Positions 8,008-21,315 are shown, counted from the first letter of the stretch. The stretch is DNA of 64,000 nt from PALSA-600 sp963842335 (GCA_963842335.1 CAWJGF010000010.1:124001-188000), one strand, 5' to 3'. Notes: a model not told the origin generated them from the sequence alone. A program made the numbers and translations.

Positions 8008-9581
8008 CCGTCCGCGAGGCGACGTTCGACTTCCTGCGCCGGCGCGGGCTCACGGACATCTTCTCGAACCCGGGGTCGACCGAGATCCCGTTCCTGACGG
8101 GGCTCCCGGACGATCTCCGGTTCGTGCTCGGGTTACATGAGGGCTCGGTCGTGAGCATGGCGAGCGGTTACGCGCTCGCGCGGCGCCGTCCATCATTCGC
8201 GCTCGTGCATACGACCGCCGGTCTCGGCAACTCGGTCAACGCGATCTCGACCGCGCGCGTCAATCGAACGCCGGTCGTGATCGCGGTCGGCCAGCAGGAT
8301 CGGCGGCATCTCGCGTTCGAGCCGTTTCTCGCCGGTCGTCTCGAAGGGCTCGCCGGGGACTATCCGGTCTGGGTCTCGCAGCCGGCGCGGGCGCAGGACG
8401 TCGTCGGTGCGCTCGAGCGCGCGTATCACGAGGCCGAGACTCGGCTCGGGCCGGCGATCGTGATCGTGCCGATGAGCGACTGGCTGGAAGAGGCCGGCGA
8501 GCCGCACGAGGTCGCGGCTCCGCAGCGAGTGCTTCGGCCCGGGGCGGTCGACACGGAGTCGGTGGCGGCGCTCGCCGAGTTGCTCGACCGCTCCAAACGG
8601 CCCGCGCTCGTTGCGGGCGCGCGGCTCGACACGCACGAGCGCTGGGAGGCGCTCGTCGTCCTCGCCGAGCGCCTGGGTGCGCCGGTCTACCAGGAGGCGT
8701 TCAGCGGCCAGGCGGGCTTCCCGCAGGATCACGTGCAGTGGGCTGGGCCACTGCCCTTCCTGCGGCCTGAGTTGCGCGAAACGCTCGCCCCCTACGACCT
8801 CGTGCTGACCGTCGGCGCTCCAGTCTTCCGCCAGACCGCGTACGACCCCGGCCCGTTCGCCGCCGAGGGAACGGTCCTGGCAATGGTCAGTGACGACCCC
8901 GACGAGGTGCACAGAAGCCCGGTCGAGGTTGCGGTGCTTGCCGACCCCGGACTCGTCTGCACGGAGCTCGCCCGGCAGGTGGCGATGCGTCCCGGGCCGG
9001 CGGCACCGCTGCATCGCAGGCCCGAGCCGCCGCCCGCCGACGGCCCGCTCCGAGCAGGCCACGTGCTGCAGGCGCTCGGTGAGCGGCTGCCCGCCGATGC
9101 TGTCGTGGTCGAGGAATGCCCCTCGAACCGGGACGAGCTGATGCTCCGTATTCCCGCCCGGCAGCCGCTCGGCATGGTCAGCCCTGCGATGGGCGGCCTC
9201 GGCTGGGGCCTGCCCGCGTCGGTGGGTCTTCGCATGGGCCTTCCCGACCGTCCGGTTGTGGCGATCCTCGGTGACGGCTCGACGGTCTTCGGCGTCCAGG
9301 GCTTCTGGAGCGCAGCCCGCTACGGCGTGGGCTCGCTCATCGTCGTGCTGAAGAACGGCGGGTACCGGATCATGGATCAGCTGGCGGCGCGGCAGGGAGG
9401 GCCGCCGGCGTGGCCGTCGTTCGGCGCCGTCGACATCGCGGCGATTGCCGAGGCGTTTGGCTGTGAGGCGCTCAGGATCGCCGACGCGGAGTCACTGGCG
9501 GATGCACTCGACGAGGTCGTTCCTTCCCTGCGCGATCGGACGACGCCCCTCGTCCTCGAGGTGACGGTCGAGCCTGATTGA
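8004..9581 (+). CDS. mdlC: thiamine-diphosphate enzyme, benzoylformate decarboxylase-like
   Basis: ThDP-dependent decarboxylase of about 525 aa. The N-terminal PYR domain contains the SNPGSTEIPFL motif typical of benzoylformate decarboxylases. A central domain and a C-terminal PP domain follow, with the cofactor motif starting at GDGSTVFGVQGFWSAARYG and ending at KNGGYRIMD. The start is ambiguous: TTG 8004 overlaps the previous stop, and GTG 7998 lies two codons upstream in frame. With the aldehyde dehydrogenase at the head of the operon it would turn (4-hydroxy)benzoylformate into the aldehyde and then the acid for PobA. Other 2-oxo-acid decarboxylases of the family cannot be excluded. Confidence 0.8.
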   Translation: MTVREATFDFLRRRGLTDIFSNPGSTEIPFLTGLPDDLRFVLGLHEGSVVSMASGYALARRRPSFALVHTTAGLGNSVNAISTARVNRTPVVIAVGQQDRRHLAFEPFLAGRLEGLAGDYPVWVSQPARAQDVVGALERAYHEAETRLGPAIVIVPMSDWLEEAGEPHEVAAPQRVLRPGAVDTESVAALAELLDRSKRPALVAGARLDTHERWEALVVLAERLGAPVYQEAFSGQAGFPQDHVQWAGPLPFLRPELRETLAPYDLVLTVGAPVFRQTAYDPGPFAAEGTVLAMVSDDPDEVHRSPVEVAVLADPGLVCTELARQVAMRPGPAAPLHRRPEPPPADGPLRAGHVLQALGERLPADAVVVEECPSNRDELMLRIPARQPLGMVSPAMGGLGWGLPASVGLRMGLPDRPVVAILGDGSTVFGVQGFWSAARYGVGSLIVVLKNGGYRIMDQLAARQGGPPAWPSFGAVDIAAIAEAFGCEALRIADAESLADALDEVVPSLRDRTTPLVLEVTVEPD

Positions 9582-9609
9582 CGCCCGACCTGCGTGAGAT
9601 GCGACGCGG

Positions 9610-10404
9610 TTACTCGCGGAACCCGCTGCGCGCGGAGATCTCGGCGGCGGTCTGTTTCACCTGCGGCCCGAGATCCGCGACCAGCGAGTCGAGCGAGACC
9701 ATCGTGCGGTGGACCGCGAGGTTGATCGCCGCGACGACCTCGCCCGTCTGTGACCGGATGGGGGCGGCGATCGACCGCAGACCGTAGGCGAGCTCTTCAT
9801 TGTTGACCGCGAGGCCCGCCGCGCGGACTCGCTCGAGTTCCGCGACGAGGTCCTCGAGTTCGGTGAGCGTATTGGGCCCGCGCTGGGTGAACTGCACCTG
9901 CTCGAGCACCTCCTGCTGCCGCTCGGGCTCGAGGCCCGCCAGCAGCACCTTGCCCATCGATGTGCAATAGGCGGGCAGGCGCGAGCCGATGTGCAGGTTC
10001 AGGTCGATGTCGCGCTGGCCTCGCTGCGAGCTTCGGCAGCGCTCGATGTAGACGATGTCGGCCCCATCCAGCACCGCCATGTTGACCGTGCGGCCCGTCT
10101 CGTCGCTCAGCGTCTGCAGATGCGGTGCCGCGAGCTCCCGCAGGTCCATCGAGTTGATCGCCGAGAAACCGAGGTCGAGAACGCGTGGCCCGAGCCGATA
10201 CTTGCGCGTGGCCGGGTCCTGCTGGAGATAACCGAGCGCTGCCAGGGTGGCGATATACCGATGCGTCGTCGAGCGGCTCAGGCCGACCTCGCGGGCGAGG
10301 TCGCTGACGCCGAGGAGCGGGCTGCCCGAGCGAAACGACGAGAGAATGGCGAGCCCGCGCTCGAGCGACTGCGAGTAGGTTCCGCTGCGGGCGTCGGTTT
10401 CCAT
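9610..10404 (-). CDS. IclR-family transcriptional regulator
   Basis: IclR-type regulator, 264 aa. An N-terminal winged helix (about residues 12-75: QSLERGLAILSSF, then GVSDLAREVGLSRSTTHRYI) precedes the IclR effector-binding domain. It is convergent with the aromatic operon, the stops being 28 bp apart. PcaR, PcaU and PobR belong to this family, and the domain order and the ALGYLQQDPATRKYRLGPRVL segment resemble them. Control of the pca-pob operon by protocatechuate, 3-oxoadipate or 4-hydroxybenzoate is therefore the likely role; the operon promoter itself lies outside the window. Confidence 0.88.
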   Translation of the reverse strand: METDARSGTYSQSLERGLAILSSFRSGSPLLGVSDLAREVGLSRSTTHRYIATLAALGYLQQDPATRKYRLGPRVLDLGFSAINSMDLRELAAPHLQTLSDETGRTVNMAVLDGADIVYIERCRSSQRGQRDIDLNLHIGSRLPAYCTSMGKVLLAGLEPERQQEVLEQVQFTQRGPNTLTELEDLVAELERVRAAGLAVNNEELAYGLRSIAAPIRSQTGEVVAAINLAVHRTMVSLDSLVADLGPQVKQTAAEISARSGFRE

Positions 10405-10509
10405 CCCGGTGTTCTAACCTTTGGGATAGCGTCCCGCCACTTCGGTCGGCCCGAACCGTGGCGCCAAAGATGGGGCGATCGCCGGAGCGACCGCCCCCAT
10501 ACCTCTCGA

Positions 10510-12012
10510 TCAGCAGCCGAAGCAGTTGTCCGGCTTGTTGCCGGCGATCACTGTCCGGGTCTGCGCGATTCCCGACTCCGTGTAAACGCCACCGCCGTTG
10601 ACGATGAAGCCGGCGCTCGCACTGAGTCGGTTGGCAGTGATGACACTGTCGGTCAGCGTCAGGTTCCCCGGCGGGACGCCGAAGCCGTTGTTCGAGATCC
10701 CGCCGCCGAACACGCTGGACACGCCGCCGAAAGGCAGCGGGGCCGCAGCGCCGTTCGCCGACACCGAGTTGGCGACCACCAGTGTCCGCTCGAGTGTCAG
10801 GTCGGCTCCGAACATGGCGATGCCGCCGCCGCCCGCGATCGCCCCTTTCGGCCCGGTCGCGGCGACGCTGTTGCGGGCGACCATGCTGTCGAGCACCGTT
10901 ACGGGCGCGTCGATTTCCATCCCGCCGCCGTCCGCGCCGGCGAAACCGGCCCCGGTGACCTCGACGGCGTTATCGGTCAGCGACACGTGGTCGAGCAGCA
11001 ACGGCGCGAATGCGCCGACGCCGCCTGCGAAGGCTGCCGGTGTCGAGTCCGGGTTCGTGTTGACGGCCTTGACACGATTGCCCGTCACGGCGGTGTTCCG
11101 GATCGTCACCATCGGGTGCGGGACGAAGTCCTGACCGACGCTGATCCCTCCCGCCAGGGCCGCCTGATCCTCGAAGTCCATCGAGCCGGTGTACTCCGCG
11201 GTGTTGCCGCTGATGACGCTGTCCTCGATGTCCAGCGCGCCGCTACTGCCGATGCCGCCGGAGTCGGCGCTGTTTGCGATGGGGCTGTTGGAGACGGCAT
11301 GGTTGCCGCTGACGACGCTCGCGTGCAGCACGAGCGTGCTGGCGAAGCGATTGTCGATGCCGCCGGAATTCGCATCGCTCGCGGCCGACGCGAGGGACTG
11401 CGTGGAGCCGGCGGTGTTGTTCGTTACACGGGTGTTGGTCAGCGTCAGGACGCCGCCGTTGTCGATCCCGCCGCCGCTGTTGAACCCGCACGCTCGCGCG
11501 CCGCAGAAGCCGGGCGGGATGAACGAGTTCGATGTGACCGTGTTGCCTGTGATGACGCTGTTGGAGATCGACACCGTTGCGCCGGCACCGTTGAACGGCG
11601 GGTGATCGAGCTGCGAGGTCGGGATCCAGACGCCGCCGCCGAATGTGACTGCGTTGTCCGGCTGCGAGTTGTTCACCCCACCGGTGACCGTGACTCCGTC
11701 GAGCGACACGCTCAGGCCGTCCGACGCCGTGGCGCGGAAGATCGTGACCACAGGCCCGCCGCCGCTGATGATTGTCCTGGTCGCACCCGCTCCCTGCAGG
11801 TGCACGCTCTTGTCGATCGTGATCCCACCGGTGAATGTGCCAGCCGAGATCGCGATCGTGTCTCCGTCCTGTGCCGCAGCGACCGCAGGCTGGATCTGCG
11901 AGAAGCAGCCCTCATTCGGTCCGACGCACAGAGTCGCGGCTGCTGCACGGTGTGCAGCGAGACCGAGCGAGACCGCGACGGTCGCTGTGACGGCGACGAT
12001 AAGTCGCCTCAT
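10510..12012 (-). CDS. secreted right-handed beta-helix repeat protein
   Basis: Exported protein of 500 aa. A Sec signal peptide (MRRLIVAVTATVAVSLGLAAHRAAAA) precedes an entry segment CVGPNEGCFSQIQPAVAAAQDGDTI typical of pectate-lyase-like beta-helix proteins. Many short Asn/Gly/Thr-rich rungs follow (patterns such as VISGNTA, VTGNRV, VVSGNHA). The chain ends in CFGC. ATG 12012 is chosen because it begins the signal peptide and is preceded by an AGAGGAAG ribosome site; the frame is open further upstream without similarity. No catalytic motif is recognised, so an enzyme or adhesin role is unknown. It overlaps the upstream small gene by 4 bp and so forms a two-gene operon with it. Confidence 0.85.
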   Translation of the reverse strand: MRRLIVAVTATVAVSLGLAAHRAAAATLCVGPNEGCFSQIQPAVAAAQDGDTIAISAGTFTGGITIDKSVHLQGAGATRTIISGGGPVVTIFRATASDGLSVSLDGVTVTGGVNNSQPDNAVTFGGGVWIPTSQLDHPPFNGAGATVSISNSVITGNTVTSNSFIPPGFCGARACGFNSGGGIDNGGVLTLTNTRVTNNTAGSTQSLASAASDANSGGIDNRFASTLVLHASVVSGNHAVSNSPIANSADSGGIGSSGALDIEDSVISGNTAEYTGSMDFEDQAALAGGISVGQDFVPHPMVTIRNTAVTGNRVKAVNTNPDSTPAAFAGGVGAFAPLLLDHVSLTDNAVEVTGAGFAGADGGGMEIDAPVTVLDSMVARNSVAATGPKGAIAGGGGIAMFGADLTLERTLVVANSVSANGAAAPLPFGGVSSVFGGGISNNGFGVPPGNLTLTDSVITANRLSASAGFIVNGGGVYTESGIAQTRTVIAGNKPDNCFGC

Positions 12013-12314
12013 TGTGCTGCTTCCTCTTCTGACACGTACCTTCCCCACGTCGTTAACCCTCCTCTCGAGGAGCCGACCCAGACGGCCTCGATGACTCGCT
12101 CGCACGGCATGCCCGCTTCATCGCTTGCGCGCTTGACGTCCGTGCGTGCAGGTGATTCGAACAGGCCGAGCACGAGCTCGTCGCCGGGGAGGTAGAGCGC
12201 TCCCCGGAAGACCGCTTGCCGCCGCTTCCCCGTTTCGGTATCCGCCCGGGCGGCCGCGAGCCGAAACGCGTCCTCGGTCACGCCGGGCCAGTAGCACTTG
12301 GCCGTGTAGAGCAT
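12009..12314 (-). CDS. small alpha+beta protein, possibly DUF4242/nickel-binding-like
   Basis: Protein of about 101 aa starting MLYTAKCYWPGVTEDAF, with alternating strands and helices (VFRGALYLPGDELVLGLFES, then VKRASDEAGMPCERVIEAV, both shown in part). The layout resembles the small DUF4242/SCO4226-type ferredoxin-like proteins, but the match is by eye and weak. ATG 12314 has a GAGAGG site upstream. An in-frame ATG at 12344 would run into the repeat array at 12336-12368 and is less likely. The gene is divergent from the SARP-type regulator and heads the operon with the beta-helix gene. Confidence 0.65.
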   Translation of the reverse strand: MLYTAKCYWPGVTEDAFRLAAARADTETGKRRQAVFRGALYLPGDELVLGLFESPARTDVKRASDEAGMPCERVIEAVWVGSSRGGLTTWGRYVSEEEAAQ

Positions 12315-12335
12315 TGGCACGAGCCTCTCGCGGGC

Positions 12336-12368
12336 CTGTCCCAAAACTGTCCCAACCCCGTCCCGGAC
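12336..12368 (+). promoter_or_regulatory. three 11-bp-phased heptamer direct repeats, probable SARP binding site
   Basis: Three direct repeats follow each other with exactly 11-bp spacing: CTGTCCC-AAAA (12336), CTGTCCC-AACC (12347) and CCGTCCC-GGAC (12358). A weaker unit CTCTCGC at 12325 keeps the same phase. Heptamers with 4-bp spacers are the classical SARP operator layout (ActII-ORF4, DnrI, AfsR). They lie in the 73-bp gap between the small - strand gene and the SARP-type gene, 19 bp before the latter's ATG. Autoregulation and control of the divergent operon are inferred. Confidence 0.6.
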
Positions 12369-12387
12369 ACTGGTACCGGCGTCAGAG

Positions 12388-15300
12388 ATGGATCAGACTC
12401 GGGGATTCGAGATGGCGAGCCGCCTCGAGTTCCGGATCCTCGGCCCACTTGTCGTACGGGTGGACGGCGCCTCGGTCCCGATCGGCGGGCCGAAGCAACG
12501 GGCCTTGCTTGCACTGCTCCTTCTCAGCGCGAACCGCGTCGTCTCGCGCGAGCGGCTGACCGGCGAGCTGTTCGTCGACCAGAGCCTCAACTCGGCTGAC
12601 CATGCCTTGCGGAACCACGTCTCGCGCTTGCGCAAAGTGCTGAGCTCGGCGACGGCGGACGAGCCGCGACTAGTTGCGCGCGCACCGGGCTATCTGCTTC
12701 GGGTCGAGCCGGGCGAGCTCGACCTGGAGCTCTTCGAGCGGCTGGTGGTCGAGGGGCGCGAGTCGCTCGCGGCCGGGGATGCGCTGGCGGCCGCGGAGAC
12801 GCTCCGCGCGGCCGAGGCGTTGTGGCAGGGACGGCCGTTGGCCGATCTCGAGTTCGAGCCGTTCGCCCGCATCGACGTCGAGCGGCTCGAGGAGCTTCGA
12901 CTGGAGGCCGTCGAGGAGCGCATCGACGCGGAGCTCGCTCTCGGCCACCAGCGCGCGCTCGTCTCAGAGCTCGAAGTGATGAGCGCCGAGCATCCGTATC
13001 GCGAGCGGTTCCGCGCGCAACTGATGCTGGCCCTGTACCGGTGCGGCCGTCAGGCCGAGGGTCTCGAGGTCTACCGGCAGACGCGCAAACTCCTGAACGG
13101 CGAGCTCGGTCTGGAGCCCGGCGTCGAGCTGCAGGAGCTCGAGCGAGCGATCCTCACCCAAGATCCGACGCTCAGCGTGGCTGCCGAGAGGGCCGCGAGG
13201 CCAGGCGAGCCGGTGCGCCTCGTCTGCCCGTTCAAAGGCCTCGAGCCGTTCGAGACGTCCGACGCCGAGTTCTTCTTCGGTCGCGAGCGCCTCGTGGCCG
13301 AGCTCCTCGGGCGCCTGGGAGTCACCTCGTTCCTCGCGATCATCGGGCCGTCCGGCAGCGGGAAGTCGTCGCTTCTGCGCGCAGGCCTCCTCGCGACGCT
13401 CGACCACTGGCCGCATGTGCTCCTGCGTCCCGGCGCCGAACCCGTCTTCGAGCCCCCGCCGGGCGACCGGCTCGTCGTCGCTGTCGATCAGTTCGAGGAG
13501 CTCTTCTTTGCTTCCATCAGCGAGGAGAGCCGGCGTGCATTCATCGCCGCGCTCGTCGAGGCGGCGTGGGACCCCGAGCGGCGGACGGTCATTGTGATCG
13601 CGCTGCGCGCCGACTTCTTCGGTCAGCTCGCCCCCTACATCGAGCTGACCGACCTTGTCGGGCCGAATCACGTGCTGCTCGGCCCGATGAGCGCCGGCGA
13701 GCTTCGCCGCGCGATCGAGGGGCCGGCCGAGCGGACGGGCCTCGCGATCGAGCCTGGGCTCGTCGACGCGCTCGTCGACGACGTTGCCGGTGAGGCGGGC
13801 GGTCTTCCTCTGCTCTCAACGGCTCTGCTCGATCTCTGGCAGGAGCGCGACGGGCGCGTGTTGGCGCTTGCCGACTATCGGCGGACAGGCGGCATCCGTG
13901 GCGCGGTGGGGCGCCACGCGGAGGCAGCGTTCCGGTCGCTGGGCACCGAGGATCAGAAGACCGCCCGCCGGGTTCTCCTGAGGCTTGTTGCCGGCGGGGA
14001 CGGCGCGGCGCTCACCCGGCGCCGAGTCACGGCCGCGGAGCTCGACGCCGACGACGACGCGAACGTCGCGCGTGTTGTGGGGTCGCTCGTCGAGCAGCGA
14101 CTGCTGGTCGCGAGCGAAGGATCGGTGGAGCTCGTCCACGAAGCGCTCCTCGAGCGTTGGCCGAGGCTTGCGGGCTGGATCGAGGAGAGCGCACAGGCGC
14201 GCCGACTGCACCGACATCTGACGCAAGCAGCGTTGGAGTGGGAGGAGTCGCGGCGCGACCCGGGGGAGCTGTACGGCGGCGCCCGCCTTGCAGCCGTCCT
14301 CGAATGGGCCGACGGCGCGGGCGACGACGCCGGCCTGAACCGGCTCGAGCGTGAGTTCCTGGAGGCGAGCCGGACCGCTTTTGCACGAGCGGGCCGACGC
14401 CTCCGCAACCTGCTTGCCGTTGTCGTGGTGCTGCTGCTGGCCGCTCTGGTCGCCGGGCTCGCCGCTCTGCACGAGCGCGGCACGGCCCGCACACAGGCGA
14501 CCGCAGCGATCGCGCAGCGCCTCGGCGCCCAGGCGCTCGTCGAGCCCGGGCTCGACCGGTCACTCCTGCTGGCGCGGGAGGGAGTCAACCTCGTCGACTC
14601 GGCCGCAACGCGCAGCAATCTCCTTGCAGCGCTCCTGCGCGGCCCGGCGGCGCTCGCCGTGCTGCACGGCGGCGGGGCGCGCGTTCTCGATGACGCCCTC
14701 AGCGCCGACGGCAGGATGCTCGCGATTCGTAGCGACTCGAGCAGCGTCACGCTGTTCGACACGCGAACGCTACGCGCGGTCGGCCCGGAGCTCACATCGA
14801 GCGGACAGATCGGCTACTTCGGCGCGATCGTCCGCCCGGTGCGGGCGCTCGCGTTCAGCCCGGACGGCCGCACCCTCGCGGTGGGCGACAGCGACGGAAA
14901 GCGGCCAACCCTCGAGCTCATCGACACGCGTACCTTGCGCACCGTCGCGGCAGTCACGGCCAAGCAGAACGTGACGATGGCCGACGTCGTCTACGCACCC
15001 GACGGTCGCACGGTCGAGACAGGGGAGGCGGTCTCGGGGCGCAGCTCACCGCCGGCTGAGGTGATCGTCTCCCGCCGGGCACGCGACGGCCGCGCGATCC
15101 GCCGGTCGAAGCCGATTCCCGGTGGGCGACTGATCGGATTCACACACGACGGCCGCTCGCTCCTGGTCACGAGCGGCGAGACGAAATCGTTCCTGCTCCG
15201 CGCAGGCTCGTTCTCGCGCGAGCAGACCTTTCGGATCTCGGGCGCGGCTGCGCTCTCGCCCGTGGGTGGGATCGCCGCGTTCGGTCAGGATGACGGAAGC

Positions 15301-16620
15301 GTCACGCTTCTCGATCTCGCCACCGGCGTCGAGCGGCCGATGGCGCGCAAGGCGACGGGCAAGGTGATCGCGGCCGGTTTCAGCACTGACGGAAAGGTGC
15401 TCGCGACCACTTCAGATGATGGAAGCGTCGATGTCTGGGACGTACCGACGCGGACGCTGCGTGAGACGTTCGCGGGTCACGCGGCCGCGGCGCTCGGCCC
15501 GGTCTTCAGCCCGGACGGCGCCACGCTCTATTCCGGGTCGAGCGACGGCACCGTGATCGTGTGGGACGGTCGCGGATCGCGTCGCCTCGGGCAGCCGTTC
15601 CGGTTTGATCCGGCTCCGGCGGGGGGCACGGGACTGCACCACGCACCTGCCCGAGGCGCTTCGACCGGCGTCGCGGTCAGCCCAGACAATTCGCTGTTCG
15701 CGACGTCGCCGGCGCCGGGGCGGATCACGCTCTGGCGCGCCCGCGACCAGACAGTCGTCGCGACGTTGCGCGGTCCGTTCGGTGCGGTCGACTCAATCGC
15801 GTTCAGCCACAACGGACGTCTTATTGCGGCGACCGGCGACGCCCCCGAGACGGTTGTCTGGGACGTGGCGACCCGGCGGATCTCCCGACTGCTTGGGCCG
15901 GCCGGCGAGATGGGGGCGTCAGGCGTCGCCTTCTCGCCCGGCGACCGGCTCGTCGGAACCGCCGGCATCGACGGGGTAGCTCGAATCTACGACCTCCGGA
16001 CGGGGCGGCTCTTCGGAACGATGACGGCACCGGGGAGGGCGTCGTTCCAGGACCTCGACTTCAGCCCGGACGGCACGCTGGTCGCAGCAGCCGGTCTCGG
16101 TGGAGCGATCGTGGTCTGGAGCGTCGCACGCAGAGCGCCCCTTCGGGACATCCGGCAAGGCAACGCCTTGCTCGCGATCCGGTTCTCGCCCGACGGCAAG
16201 ATGATCGCGACGGGAGACCTTTCGGGCAACGTGGAGTTCTGGGATCCGCTAAGCGGCCACCAGGTCGGGCGCACTCTTGGCGGTCAGAACGGGTTGGCGT
16301 TGAGCGTGACGTTCGATCGCCGCGGCACACGGGTGCTCACGACGAGCACAGACGGCAAGCTGCGCCTCTGGGACCTCAGTTCGGGGAAGCTCATCGGCGC
16401 GCCGCTGCCCGGTGCCGATGCCGGTGGCTGGGGGACGTTCTTCCCGGATGGCACGCGGGTGATCGCGGTTTTCCCCTCCGGGACGGGCGTCGTCTGGAAC
16501 GTCGATCCGCATGCCTGGCGCTCGCAGGCGTGCCGGGTGGCGCACCGCAATCTCACGCGCGTCGAGTGGCGCGACCTCCTTCCCGAGCGCAGTTACGGTG
16601 TCGTCTGCCCAAGTCGTTGA
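12388..16620 (+). CDS. SARP-type regulator fused to STAND NTPase, membrane segment and WD40 repeats
   Basis: Very large regulator (1410 aa). Residues about 12-95 form an OmpR-like winged helix (FRILGPLVVRVDG, GGPKQRALLALLLLSANRVVS), followed by a bacterial transcriptional activation domain to about 250. A STAND/AAA NTPase domain follows, with Walker A GPSGSGKSS from residue 320 and Walker B VVAVDQFEELFF near 365. A single hydrophobic segment near 670-695 (LLAVVVVLLLAALVAGLAAL) precedes about twelve WD40-like repeats with FSPDG and VWD motifs, enough for two beta propellers. This puts the DNA-binding domain on one side of a predicted membrane segment and the propellers on the other. ATG 12388 is taken; ATG 12412 is an alternative. 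Confidence 0.9.
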   Translation: MDQTRGFEMASRLEFRILGPLVVRVDGASVPIGGPKQRALLALLLLSANRVVSRERLTGELFVDQSLNSADHALRNHVSRLRKVLSSATADEPRLVARAPGYLLRVEPGELDLELFERLVVEGRESLAAGDALAAAETLRAAEALWQGRPLADLEFEPFARIDVERLEELRLEAVEERIDAELALGHQRALVSELEVMSAEHPYRERFRAQLMLALYRCGRQAEGLEVYRQTRKLLNGELGLEPGVELQELERAILTQDPTLSVAAERAARPGEPVRLVCPFKGLEPFETSDAEFFFGRERLVAELLGRLGVTSFLAIIGPSGSGKSSLLRAGLLATLDHWPHVLLRPGAEPVFEPPPGDRLVVAVDQFEELFFASISEESRRAFIAALVEAAWDPERRTVIVIALRADFFGQLAPYIELTDLVGPNHVLLGPMSAGELRRAIEGPAERTGLAIEPGLVDALVDDVAGEAGGLPLLSTALLDLWQERDGRVLALADYRRTGGIRGAVGRHAEAAFRSLGTEDQKTARRVLLRLVAGGDGAALTRRRVTAAELDADDDANVARVVGSLVEQRLLVASEGSVELVHEALLERWPRLAGWIEESAQARRLHRHLTQAALEWEESRRDPGELYGGARLAAVLEWADGAGDDAGLNRLEREFLEASRTAFARAGRRLRNLLAVVVVLLLAALVAGLAALHERGTARTQATAAIAQRLGAQALVEPGLDRSLLLAREGVNLVDSAATRSNLLAALLRGPAALAVLHGGGARVLDDALSADGRMLAIRSDSSSVTLFDTRTLRAVGPELTSSGQIGYFGAIVRPVRALAFSPDGRTLAVGDSDGKRPTLELIDTRTLRTVAAVTAKQNVTMADVVYAPDGRTVETGEAVSGRSSPPAEVIVSRRARDGRAIRRSKPIPGGRLIGFTHDGRSLLVTSGETKSFLLRAGSFSREQTFRISGAAALSPVGGIAAFGQDDGSVTLLDLATGVERPMARKATGKVIAAGFSTDGKVLATTSDDGSVDVWDVPTRTLRETFAGHAAAALGPVFSPDGATLYSGSSDGTVIVWDGRGSRRLGQPFRFDPAPAGGTGLHHAPARGASTGVAVSPDNSLFATSPAPGRITLWRARDQTVVATLRGPFGAVDSIAFSHNGRLIAATGDAPETVVWDVATRRISRLLGPAGEMGASGVAFSPGDRLVGTAGIDGVARIYDLRTGRLFGTMTAPGRASFQDLDFSPDGTLVAAAGLGGAIVVWSVARRAPLRDIRQGNALLAIRFSPDGKMIATGDLSGNVEFWDPLSGHQVGRTLGGQNGLALSVTFDRRGTRVLTTSTDGKLRLWDLSSGKLIGAPLPGADAGGWGTFFPDGTRVIAVFPSGTGVVWNVDPHAWRSQACRVAHRNLTRVEWRDLLPERSYGVVCPSR

Positions 16621-16785
16621 GTTGCAGCCGTCTGAGCGATGCTTTACTCTTTGAAGCAATGGACGGCGCCGACTTCCTCATTACGAAGATCGTTGGCAAG
16701 TTTGCGCGCCCTCGACAGCGCTAGCCGGCTCCGTCTTCCCCTTTCCCCGCCGGACTAGCGCAAAGCCAGGCGGGGGGTCGAGCCG
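16621..16785 (+). promoter_or_regulatory. gltB leader region with hairpin and possible 21-codon ORF
   Basis: The 165 bp between the SARP gene and gltB hold the CTTTA-N5-TGAAG box (separate entry). They also hold an ATG at 16659 opening a 21-codon frame ending at 16724 (MDGADFLITKIVGKF...), and an imperfect inverted repeat at 16720-16759 (GCTAG-CCGGC paired with GCCGG-A-CTAGC) with a pyrimidine-rich loop. The short frame begins two bases after the box and has no ribosome site, so if translated it would be leaderless. The hairpin lacks a T-tract. Confidence 0.4.
16641..16657. promoter_or_regulatory. palindromic box GCTTTA-N5-TGAAGC upstream of gltB
   Basis: The sequence GCTTTACTCTTTGAAGC is an inverted repeat with one mismatch and a 5-bp centre. 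It is one of nine related boxes in the window (RCTTCA-N5-TGWAGY). It lies 128 bp before the gltB GTG in an AT-richer patch. Confidence 0.5.
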
Positions 16786-21287
<4,502 letters not shown>

Positions 21288-21291
<4 letters not shown>

Positions 21292-21315
21292 TGGGAAAGA
21301 GCTGATGGGAAAGAT
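21288..21315 (+). repeat. 14-bp tandem duplication creating a four-codon minicistron between gltB and gltD
   Basis: CTGATGGGAAAGAG (21288-21301) is followed at once by CTGATGGGAAAGAT (21302-21315). The first copy holds the gltB stop and an overlapping ATG (TGATG) that encodes only Met-Gly-Lys-Ser before a stop. That stop again overlaps the gltD ATG (TGATG at 21303-21307). The result is a chain of two stop-start couplings. Confidence 0.85.

Noticed and set aside
9991..12195. Open frame of 734 codons on the + strand
   Set aside because: It is antisense to the IclR and beta-helix genes, both of which have clear domains, signal peptide or ribosome sites.
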